From assembly GCA_021791615.1 (NCBI GenBank), contig JAJYWG010000479.1:1-7326 (forward strand): DNA of 7,326 nucleotides, in the 5' to 3' direction. The notes beneath the pieces were generated by a model. That model ran no database searches and was not told the origin of the DNA. It worked only from the letters and a program-made list of their open reading frames with translations. This DNA comes from Actinomycetes bacterium (GTDB lineage: Bacteria > Actinomycetota > Acidimicrobiia > Acidimicrobiales > RAAP-2). This document shows, piece after piece, positions 1 through 6,582 of this stretch. The translations under genes and the position numbers were made by a program. Position 1 is the first letter of the stretch; the number at the start of each line of letters is the position of its first letter.

Positions 1-267
1 TCGACATATTCACTATTACTGAAGGGGAATTCCAATCTGGAAGTATTGGACTAAAGAGTGGGCCTACGACCGAGGCCTCCAAGTAGACAGAGGCAGGTGT
101 CGATGTTAGGTAGTGGCTCCCGCCCTGTGTGGTGAACTGGAATAGGCACTCCCGATTTGCCTGATTCAGGGCGAACGCAACTTCCGTGAGCATCCGGCGG
201 CGGCTGTGGCGCACCCCCGTGGAGTGAAGGACTCTTACCGCCGCTACTCGTTGTTGCCGTCTGCTCA
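1..267. other. Unassigned non-coding stretch
   Basis: This stretch lies downstream of the 3' end of the minus-strand helicase gene. It is less GC-rich at its outer end than the rest of the window. I see no convincing coding frame on either strand, no tRNA-like T-arm or acceptor pair, and no clear terminator hairpin. A minus-strand frame is open for roughly 60 codons next to the helicase stop, but its composition (many Pro and Gly, no recognisable motif) gives no support for a gene. It could contain the end of the degraded element or an attachment site, but no repeat here shows that. Confidence 0.4.
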
Positions 268-1931
268 TCAGTGCGCAGGCGACTCCGGGCCTTCCGGTGG
301 TGTGATGATCCATTGTGTCGGCTGGTGGTGGGTGGCGGCGACGGACTTGACGGTCCAGCCGACGCGGGCGAAGGCGCCGACGTGTCGTTTCAGGCGGTGA
401 GATACGCCCTTCGAGCCGATTGGCCATTGCTTGCCGTATTTGGCTGCTAGGGATTGGTCTGGGTCGATGTCAGCGAGGAGGGCTTCTCCGCCTCCGACGA
501 ACTCGGTTTTGATTTCGTGGATGATGGTGGCGAAGAAGGGGTAGTCGGTCAGTGTTTCGTTGAGCAGCTCGCCTTGTGTGCGTTCAAGTCGTTTGAGGGT
601 GTCTCCTGTGCCTCGGTATCGGTCAGCGGCGTGGGCCATTCTGCCCATGACGGCTAGCCGGGGCAGTGGGACTTCGGCGGGGATCGGAAGATGCTCGGAT
701 GCCATGACTTTGGAAAGCAGGTTGAGGTAGCCGGCGAAGATTCGCGGCTGCGCGGCCTTGGCGTCGGCCATCACGTCGTCTTCGGGGCGTGGGTGGTAGG
801 GGAGGTCGAGCTGGACGGGGGCCATGCGGGTGATGAGGTCGGCGCGTAGGACGGGGATCTCGACGGACGTGGCGATCACCGGGCGGGAGATGTCGATGGA
901 GGTTGTGTCGACGTTGGTCCGCATGGTCCGATAGGTTTCGGTTAGCCCGGTAACCAGACAGCAGAGGGTGTCGGACTGTTCGGCGGTGACCACGGACAGG
1001 TTGTCGAGGTAGGTGACCCAGCCTGCTGAGGCGCCGACCAGGAAGTCGCGGCCGTCCATCTTGTGAGCTCCAAACTGTTTGCGGTCAGCCGGCGCTCCGC
1101 CGGCACGGGCAATGATGTCCGCGGCGCAGGACTTGCCGGCGCCGGAGGGCCCGCTCAGGTAGAGGATCCCTGCTGCTCTGGACCGCTCGGGTTGCGACGC
1201 TGCGAGCATCCAACCTACGACGACGCCTTGGTCCTGCTTGGGGATTCTGACGTGCTCCCAGAGGGCTTCTAGGTCGCCGCCGTCTTGGGCGGGCAGGGGC
1301 ATCGGGACGGTCAGCTCGGTCCGCACGAACCAGCATCCGGGGCGAGGTTCGATGCTCCAGCCCTCGGCAGTGACTCGCACCGATCGGCCATCTGCGCGGC
1401 CGGAGTCCCACCATAGAGCTCCGTCGCTTGCCCGTCCCCACCGAAGCCACGGCTTGGTGTCGAGCTCAGCGGCCATCCCGCGAACGCGCCGAGGGCTGTC
1501 TCGACTGCCGCTTTGGACGGTATGGGCTCGCGAGGGTACTTTCGGGCGAACCTCGCCTGTGCCCGGCTAACAGTCTCCGAGTCGCCGGGCGAGCGTAGTA
1601 TCCCCCCTTCGGGCGGTTCCCATCCCTGGCGTGTGCTTAGCCACACGGTGCCGCGGAAGGACAGCGGCCAGAACCAGGCGGCAAACATCTCGGCAAGTCG
1701 CTGTGTCGGCGGTGACAGCTTCTTGTCGCCTCTCCTGTCGAGATACTCGCAGGCGTCGAGTCGTCGGTGCATCTCCACTTCGGGTCGGTACTCGCCGTCG
1801 AGCCCGAGCCCGTCGTCGGCTCTGGCTCGCATGGAGGGGGGCGGCGCAGGGTCGTCCCGAGCTTCGGTGGAGTGGTCTGACGGTGCCCATTGATCGGGCG
1901 AGTTGAACTCGGCGTCGTTGTAGCATGTCAC
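268..1931 (-). pseudogene. SF3/P4-type helicase-like ATPase of a mobile element, frameshifted
   Basis: Two overlapping minus-strand frames make one protein. The first (GTG at 1931) supplies about 150 N-terminal residues ending KAAVETALGAFAG. The second (402 codons from 1476, TGA at 268-270) supplies the rest, about 550 residues in all. In the second frame residues 109-116 are a Walker A loop, GPSGAGKS. WVTYLDNL at 153-160 is the Walker B strand with an acidic Asp. SD..C.LVTG (168-177), RPVIATSVEI (198-207) and DLITR (213-217) match the order seen in primase-linked SF3/P4 helicases and related ATP-binding proteins of actinobacterial phages and integrative elements. Such proteins unwind DNA at element origins. 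The segment just after the junction (LRWG...LWWD...VRVTAEGW) belongs to the normal middle of this family, and no ribosome site precedes the ATG at 1476. One broken gene is therefore likelier than two genes. The exact family assignment is by motif pattern only. Confidence 0.7.
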
Positions 1932-1944
1932 TGGGAGGTTTGTT

Positions 1945-1950
1945 CTCCTT
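1945..1950 (-). promoter_or_regulatory. Ribosome binding site of the helicase gene
   Basis: AAGGAG on the minus strand lies 13 bases before the GTG at 1931. The spacing is rather long, but no other start codon in this frame is closer. The ATG at 1926 is in a different frame. Confidence 0.45.
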
Positions 1951-1993
1951 GTCTATGAGTGCCTCCGGGGTGAAGGCCGGGGGCAATCGTCGT

Positions 1994-2473
1994 TCATGGT
2001 ATTGTGGTGCCGACCTGTTCGAGATAGGCGAGATATGCCGGGGATAGAGTTGGAGCTCGCTTCTTGCACAAGGCCAGATTCCGTTCGAGGTCAGCCAGGT
2101 CTTTTAGAAGCCCGTTCTTGGTGGCGGCTGGGATGTCGCCGGCGTCGGTCTCGTGGACGGCGTGCCATATCCACGAGTTGGCGACTCCTGGCACATGGGT
2201 GCCTGTGAGGATGCGCGCCAGGATCTCGGTCGTCTTTTGCGCGGCGCCGGGCTGCTGTCCGTCCTCCCATTCGGCGTGCCCCCACTCGCCCTTCGAGCGG
2301 AGCCTGGTGACCAGGTGCGACCCCGAGTCTTTGTAGCGCCCGTTCTGGATTCCGATGATGAGCTTCTCGCCGTGTTAACCCGTGGCGCGCATTCGAGCGA
2401 TCAGCCATTTGCTCGCCACGTCGGTCGCTATCTCCAGGGCGGTCGCCACAGCGAAGCTAAGAGGCGCCTCCCT
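1994..2473 (-). pseudogene. Remnant of an unrecognised mobile-element gene
   Basis: A single minus-strand frame with GC-rich third positions runs from the insertion sequence border at 2473 to TGA at 1994-1996, about 160 codons. One TAA at 2375-2377 interrupts it. Before the stop it reads ...TALEIATDVASKWLIARM. After it comes HGEKLIIGIQNGRYKDSG and a Trp/His-containing middle (WIWHAVHE), ending AYLEQVGTTIP. The downstream part has no ATG or GTG until 2194, which would discard some 60 well-biased codons, so a nonsense mutation in one longer gene is the simplest reading. Alternatively, the TAA ends one gene and a second gene has lost its start. The 5' end is missing because the insertion sequence begins at 2474. 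It lies 62 bases upstream of the helicase gene in the same direction, so it was probably co-transcribed with it. I do not recognise the product. Confidence 0.55.
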
Positions 2474-2545
2474 GTTGCCTCACGTCAAATCCCGCGCTAA
2501 CGCGGATTCGTTGCCTCACGAAGGATCCCGCGCTTAGCGACGCTC
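2474..2545 (+). repeat. Left IS end: two tandem copies of a 36-bp motif
   Basis: The copies start at 2474 and 2510. They share GTTGCCTCACG, then four variable bases, then ATCCCGCGCT exactly, and diverge afterwards. The outer copy is the terminal inverted repeat. The inner copy abuts the transposase stop codon (TAA complement at 2534-2536). Paired sites like these are probably transposase binding sites. Confidence 0.7.
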
Positions 2546-3735
2546 GTTGAAGGCCCGGTTGACGGCCCGGGGTGGGGGTCCGGTCTTGGCCAGGGCCAGG
2601 CGCTGGAGCTGGGCGGTGAGCCGGCCGATCTCGGCCTGGTGGCGGGCCGGGCGCAGGTTGTTGCGGGATCTGGTCAGAGCCGCCTTCTTGGCCGGGGTGA
2701 GGACGTCAGCGGCCACCAGGCGCTGGAATGGACTCTGGGCGGTGTCGTGGCGCTTGGTGACTTTGGAGCCGACCCGGGTGCGGGTGACGAGTTTCTGCTG
2801 GGTGAGGAGCGGGTTGGTGTAGTTCTGCTCGAGGGTCCAGATCGCTTGAGGATCTTGAGCTCGGCGTCGGTGTCGAAGCGCAGGTAGCCCACCAACTCAC
2901 GCACGTGGGTCCAGTTCTTCTGCTCCACGTGGCAGCCGTCGTTCTTGTTGCCCGGCCGGGACCGGGTGAAGGTGACCTTCTTCGCCACGCACCATTCGAG
3001 CAAGTCGGCGTTGATGAACTCGGAGCCGTTGTCCGAGTCGATGCCCACGATGGGGAAGGGGAACTGGCGACAGCAGTGCTCGATGGCCTCGATGACCCCG
3101 ATGGCGGACTTGTTGCGCACGGCCCGGTTGATCGTCCAGCCGGTGGCGACGTCGGTCACGGTCAGGGTGAAGCAGAACTCGCCGAAGGAGTTGCCCCCCT
3201 CGTGGCCCACCAGGTCGATCTCGACGAAGCCGGGCCGGTCCTCGTCCCACTCCGACCAGGTCCGGATGGGGATCTGGGTCTTGAGCAGGGAGCCCGGCTT
3301 GGTGTGGCTCACCCCCCGGAACCCGGCGAGGACCTTGGCCCCGGCCAGGCGCCGGTCGATGGTGGCCGCACTCATGGCCACAAGGAGTTCCGCCTCGCCA
3401 TCGGTCAGGTCCACCTCCCCGTCCCGGCGGAGCAGGGGGACGAGGACACCGAGCATGGGGGCGAGGCGCTTGCCGGCCGGCATTCGGGCGGCCCGCCAGC
3501 ACAGCTCGAGAGCGGAGACCACCCGGGGCGAGTACCGGGAAGCACGGGGCAACCGGGCCCGGACCACACGGACCTCACCGGCGTGGTGGAGCCGGCTCCG
3601 GGCATGTCCCCGGTTCCAGCCCGTGAGCTCGACCAGATTGTCCAGGATCACCCCCTTCTCGGCCCGGGAGCCCTTCTTGTACTGGTTCGCCAACTTGTTC
3701 GTGACCGCACGCCGGGTTCCCATCGAAAGCTCCAT
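2534..3735 (-). pseudogene. DDE integrase-core transposase, one-base deletion
   Basis: The N-terminal part is helical and basic, with a helix-turn-helix-like stretch (KKGSRAEKGVILDNLVELTG, about residues 20-39). SAATIDRRL (122-130) follows, a feature of this transposase type. The catalytic core shows D174 in FVEIDLVGHEGG, D235 in GIDSDNGSEF and E271 in HVEQKN, a DD(35)E triad. The frame is correct to about K297-R298. Beyond that the natural continuation is in another frame: reading ATC TGG from 2842 gives IWTLEQNYTNPLLTQQKL and then a basic C-terminus ending AFNERR at a TAA (2534-2536). A single lost base near 2842 explains this. The repaired protein would be about 400 residues, as expected. 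The likely start is the second ATG, at 3723, which has GGAG six bases upstream; the first, at 3735, has no such site. The triad is complete but the C-terminus is lost, so the copy is probably inactive. Confidence 0.8.
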
Positions 3736-3762
3736 GGATCAGGCGTAGTCGGGCCGCTCTCC

Positions 3763-3822
3763 AGGCGCGGATTCCTACCTGAGGCAACGATGCGTCTACG
3801 CGCGGGTTTCCGATGAGTCAAC
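3763..3822 (-). repeat. Right IS end: terminal and subterminal repeat copies
   Basis: Read on the complement from 3822, the outer copy is GTTGACTCATCGGAAACCCG and the inner copy, from 3788, is GTTGCCTCAGGTAGGAATCC. Each is followed by or contains a CCGCGC block. The copies are 34 bases apart, close to the 36 of the left end, so both ends have the same two-site layout in inverted orientation. Confidence 0.65.
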
Positions 3823-4966
3823 GCGGTTCTGGCTCCGACGGCGGAGTGGTAGTGGTAGGATTACTCCCTACGACGCGTTCTCGGGCGGCTACGGGCAGTT
3901 GTTCCTCAGTACTGACCTGGTCCACTGGAAGAAGATCACGCCACCGCAGTCCCACGCCACCTACAACGGGACGTGGCCGCTGCTCCAGTAGGCGTCATTC
4001 CTCAACCCCTCCACCGGCTGGGTGACCACCTGGAGCCCGGCCACCACCAAGACCATCATCTACCGGACCAGCGATGGCGGCTCCACCTGGACCAGCGCCG
4101 CCGGCGGCGGCCACAGCGCCAACGCGGGCGCTGAGACTCTCATCGACCTGGTCAGCCCGACCGCCGCTTTCGAGGAGCAACTCGAACCGACCGCGCCGCG
4201 CATGTCGCTATCGGCGACGACCAACGCCGGACAGTCCTGGAAGACCGTCTACACCGGCCCCACCCCCACCCCCGCGAACGGGCGCTACCAAGGCCCGTTT
4301 ATGATGCCCATGACCTTCACCGACACCCGACACGGCTTCGCCGCCACAGGCCTACCACCGACCGAAGGCACCCCCGGCAGCGCCGGCGAGGCCGACTTCT
4401 TCTCCACCACAAACGGACGCTCGGCATGGACACGCCAAGAGCGGCCCCTGCCCGCCACCGCTCTCACATGCCCCGCTACCGCCACCACCGGCGCAAACGC
4501 CGCGTGCATCTAAAGCCTGCCTGTCCTCACCGACGCCGGTCACGGCACCCTCGCCTCGGTAGTCAGCTCCCACGGCCACGCCCAGGTCGCCTTCGACACC
4601 ACCTCCGGCGGTGGCCAACACTGGACCAAGACCTCCCAACTGTCGACCACCACCGCGACGGACTCACAGCCTGGAAGCCCGCAGTACGGTTTCGGCTATC
4701 TCCTCATATCGATCAGCCCATCAGGATCGTGGTGGGTGCTCGGATCGAGCGGATCGACAGCCATCACGCAGGTCACCAACAACCACGGAACCACCTGGAC
4801 GACCAACCGGGAGACGGTTCCCGCAGGGATCCCAACCGGCCTCTACTCGCTCAACACGACCCATGCACTGCTCACCATCAGGAGCACCACACCGAGCGGC
4901 ACCACCATCAGACTCCTCACCACCCAAGACGGCGGCCAGCACTGGACGACCCTCAGCTTCCCCTGA
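3823..4966 (+). pseudogene. Seven-bladed BNR/YCF48-like beta-propeller, start lost and two nonsense codons
   Basis: One plus-strand frame contains seven Asp-box-like motifs, all in phase: STDLVHW (3908-3928), TSDGGSTW (4067-4090), TTNAGQSW (ends 4240), TTNGRSAW (ends 4429), TSGGGQHW (ends 4624), TNNHGTTW (ends 4798) and TQDGGQHW (ends 4945). Seven repeats fit a complete seven-bladed propeller of the sialidase/YCF48 type, a fold common in secreted actinobacterial proteins. The frame is broken by TAG at 3989-3991 and TAA at 4511-4513, with clear homology-like sequence on both sides and no frameshift; it ends at TGA 4964-4966. Between the IS end (3822) and the first motif there is no in-frame ATG or GTG, and no signal peptide. 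The start and any export signal are thus missing, probably removed by the insertion. No substrate can be inferred. Confidence 0.75.
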
Positions 4967-5148
4967 CATCGCTCCAGAACAATCCATACCGAGCGGTCAC
5001 CGGCACTTGGAGCTTGACAGAGGACGCCGAAATAATCGGTCCGAGCGCGCCGGCCGAGGCGGCTAGTAGGCGGGCGCACAGAGCGCTGCGGCGACACATC
5101 AGGGTTGTGGCCAGACGACAGCACCGACTCCCGATCGGATCCTCTCTA

Positions 5149-5168
5149 GTTGACGGTGGTTGACGGTG
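5149..5168 (+). promoter_or_regulatory. Tandem 10-bp repeat, candidate antitoxin operator
   Basis: GTTGACGGTG occurs twice in direct succession (5149-5158 and 5159-5168), one helical turn apart. The first copy contains the -35 box of the operon promoter and the second fills the spacer. A DNA-binding antitoxin bound here would block RNA polymerase, as expected for autoregulated toxin-antitoxin operons. Binding is inferred. Confidence 0.5.
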
Positions 5169-5178
5169 GGGGTAGAGT
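5150..5178 (+). promoter_or_regulatory. Promoter of the toxin-antitoxin operon, probably leaderless
   Basis: TTGACG (5150-5155) and TAGAGT (5173-5178) are separated by exactly 17 bases and match the housekeeping sigma consensus well. Transcription starting about seven bases past the -10 box would begin at the A of the ATG at 5185. There is no Shine-Dalgarno sequence next to that ATG (GGGCAC precedes it), which fits a leaderless transcript as often found in actinobacteria. Confidence 0.6.
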
Positions 5179-5184
5179 GGGCAC

Positions 5185-5718
5185 ATGGCTGACTCCTACT
5201 CCGCTCTCGAGGAGGGTCTCAAAGTCGGGCTGTACGAGGCCGTCGAGGACTTGCAGGGCACCGGGCTCTTGGACCGGATCGACCCCGACCAGTTGGCCGA
5301 ACGGGCCCGTCAGGCGGTGCACGCTGCCTTGGCGTCGTTCGTGTGGGAGGAACGGCTCGGGCCGGCCCTCGAAACCGGCCAGGTATGCCAGGAGCTAGGC
5401 GTGTCCCGCCAGGCGGTGGCCAAGGCGGTCGTCGCTGGCCGGCTCGTCGCCCTGCCCGCCGGCAAGACCCGCCGGTTCCCGGTCTGGCAGTTCCGGATGC
5501 AGCCCGGCCGCTTCGAGATGCGCGCCGAGGTCGCCGAGGTCGTCGGAGCGTTCCGGCGGGTCTACCCGGAGGTGACCGCCGTCCAGATCGCCGCCTGGGC
5601 CCGCACCACCCAGCCAGAGCTGGACGGGACCACTCCAGCGGAATGGTTGGAGAGGGAACGCCCTGCCCATCCGGTCGTCCTCGCCGCTGAAAGAGCAGCC
5701 GGCGCCCTGGCCCAGTGA
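5185..5718 (+). CDS. Antitoxin with HTH and Xre/MbcA/ParS-type toxin-binding domain
   Basis: The product is 177 residues. An acidic helical N-terminus (1-60) is followed by a helix-turn-helix around residues 64-86 (TGQVCQELGVSRQAVAKAVV). A short basic strand, PAGKTRRFPVWQF (91-103), is typical of the DUF2384-related antitoxins. The C-terminal 60 residues, with IAAWARTTQPELDGTTPAEW (135-154) and a final Ala-rich helix, match the MbcA/Xre toxin-binding domain, whose usual signature is W-[LA]-x-T-x-x-P-x-L-[DG]-G-x-[TS]-P. Such antitoxins cap the active site of a RES toxin and repress their own operon. The start at 5185 is fixed by the promoter just upstream. The stop overlaps the next start as GTGA, so the two genes are translationally coupled. 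The gene has no lesions and strong GC-rich third positions, unlike most neighbours. Confidence 0.85.
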   Translation: MADSYSALEEGLKVGLYEAVEDLQGTGLLDRIDPDQLAERARQAVHAALASFVWEERLGPALETGQVCQELGVSRQAVAKAVVAGRLVALPAGKTRRFPVWQFRMQPGRFEMRAEVAEVVGAFRRVYPEVTAVQIAAWARTTQPELDGTTPAEWLERERPAHPVVLAAERAAGALAQ

Positions 5719-6290
5719 CCGCCTCTGCGACCGATTGGTATGCCTTCCCCGAGTTGGTCCTGCACCCCGAAAGGGTCCTGTACCGGGTGCACCGCAACCA
5801 GAACGACCCGGTCCACTTCTGCTCCGACGGGAACGGCCGTTTCGATCTCACCGCCGTGGAAGGGACCGGCACCTGCTACATGTCGCCGTCACCGGTCGGC
5901 GCCTACATCGAGACCTTCGGCCGGCTCGGCACCATCACCTTCTCCGACATCGCCGAGCGTTGCTTGACCGAGCTGGCTCTCACCCGGCCGGTCCGCTTGG
6001 CGGACACCACCGACCGGGGCGTGCTCGGCTCCTACGGCATCACCGGGGACATCAGCGCCGGGACCGACTACTCGCCCTCGCAGCAGGTGGCGGCCCGGCT
6101 GTACGAGGCCGGCTTCGACGGCGTCTACTACACAGCTCGACACGACCCGGCCTTCCAGGAGCGCAGCGTCGCCGTCTTCGGTGGAGCCGGTGACACAAAG
6201 CTGTTCGTTTCGGCCAGCTACGACATACCCGACGAGCTTCCCCGCCAAGGCTCCCGGGAGTTCCACCTGGCGGTCCTGCCCGACGAATAG
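5715..6290 (+). CDS. RES-domain toxin (MbcT/Res family, NAD-consuming)
   Basis: The product is 191 residues and starts with a GTG inside the antitoxin stop. RES toxins (for example MbcT of Mycobacterium tuberculosis) destroy cellular NAD when not bound by their antitoxin. Family landmarks are in order: LYRVH with R24, NGRFD with R42, GTCYMSPSP with Y55, YIETFG with E66, RPVRLAD (91-97), YSPSQQVAARLYEAGFDGVY (119-138) and SVAVFG (151-156). R24, Y55 and E66 are candidates for the substrate pocket. The motif where many members read Y-x-S-R-H has YTARHDP here (139-145), so the serine that gives the family its S appears to be replaced by alanine, with a threonine beside it. Toxicity may be altered, or a neighbour may take over the role. 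It has no signal peptide or membrane segment and so acts in the cytoplasm. The stop is TAG at 6288-6290. Confidence 0.85.
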   Translation: MTASATDWYAFPELVLHPERVLYRVHRNQNDPVHFCSDGNGRFDLTAVEGTGTCYMSPSPVGAYIETFGRLGTITFSDIAERCLTELALTRPVRLADTTDRGVLGSYGITGDISAGTDYSPSQQVAARLYEAGFDGVYYTARHDPAFQERSVAVFGGAGDTKLFVSASYDIPDELPRQGSREFHLAVLPDE

Positions 6291-6582
6291 TCCTTGGCTG
6301 GTGTAGCACTCGTCGTGCATGCCGGCTCGCCGCTAGTAGTAGGCTGCGCCGCTCGAGCCCGGCTGCTCCTATCAGTTGATTTAGCGAAATCGGAAGCAGG
6401 TGCACTACCGCAGCGTGTTGTCTTCGACCGCAAGAACTCGAGGCGTCGCAGTGAACTACATGCCTGGCCGAGTGGGCGCAGTCGAACGACGTCTGGAAAG
6501 TTTCCGATAATTCACTGAAGCTTCACGCGCTGTTAGGGCGACGGCAACTGGGGATTAAACTTATCCTGGCACAATAAGGCCT
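6291..6582. other. Intergenic region after the toxin gene
   Basis: No gene is supported here. The toxin frame stays open past its TAG as far as TGA 6516-6518, but this stretch (residues such as SLAGVALVVHAGSPLVVGCA) has no family similarity that I recognise and lies beyond the normal end of a RES domain. A short hairpin (GCAC-TCGTC-GTGC, near 6307-6319) is too weak to call a terminator. Composition drops in GC over the last 80 bases, leading into the next gene. Confidence 0.4.
6554..6575 (+). promoter_or_regulatory. Possible promoter pocket of the phosphatase gene
   Basis: An AT-rich pocket (ATTAAACTTATCC, then CACAATAAG) precedes the GTG at 6583. CACAAT at 6570-6575 would put a start site almost on the GTG, again giving a leaderless message, but there is no good -35 box 17 bases upstream. 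This is weak evidence. Confidence 0.2.

Larger units (their letters stand above)
2474..3822 (-). mobile_element. Insertion sequence, integrase-core (DDE) type
   Basis: The element is about 1349 bp. Its ends are imperfect inverted repeats: the plus strand from 2474 begins GTTGCCTCACG and the complement from 3822 begins GTTGACTCATCG. Both continue with a CCCGCGC block, and the same pair of blocks recurs once more inside each end. Between them lies one transposase gene on the minus strand, with its stop codon against the inner left repeat. The ten bases outside the two ends (GCGCCTCCCT on the left, GCGGTTCTGG on the right) show no convincing target duplication. The flanking genes are unrelated and in opposite directions. 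The insertion may therefore be old or rearranged by recombination with another copy. The catalytic core resembles IS481/ISNCY-like integrase-fold elements; the exact family is not fixed here. Confidence 0.75.

Noticed and set aside
1..267. tRNA gene or attachment site for the element
   Set aside because: No T-loop consensus, acceptor stem pairing or direct repeat elsewhere in the window was found.
2091..2408. Minus-strand ORF of 105 codons starting at ATG 2408
   Set aside because: Its sequence is mostly Arg/His-rich shadow of the adjacent frame that encodes the unknown gene. Only its first dozen codons could conceivably be real.
2474..2545. Possible CRISPR-like repeat pair
   Set aside because: The two copies are directly adjacent with no spacers, diverge in their last part and coincide with an IS end that is mirrored at the other end.
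2905..3816. Long plus-strand open frames (up to about 300 codons) opposite the transposase
   Set aside because: They are shadows of a high-GC gene on the other strand. The minus strand carries the catalytic triad and the family motifs.
5014..5019. TTGACA as the -35 box of a second upstream promoter
   Set aside because: No -10-like hexamer lies 16-18 bases downstream (CGGTCC is there). The TTGACG at 5150 has a proper partner.
4426..5163. Open frame of about 245 codons across the propeller and the toxin-antitoxin upstream region
   Set aside because: It is Arg/His/Pro-rich out-of-frame translation. The in-phase Asp-box motifs show that the real frame is a different one.
6294..6518. C-terminal extension of the toxin by readthrough of its TAG
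   Set aside because: The frame is open but its sequence matches nothing in the RES family, and the toxin already has the normal length.
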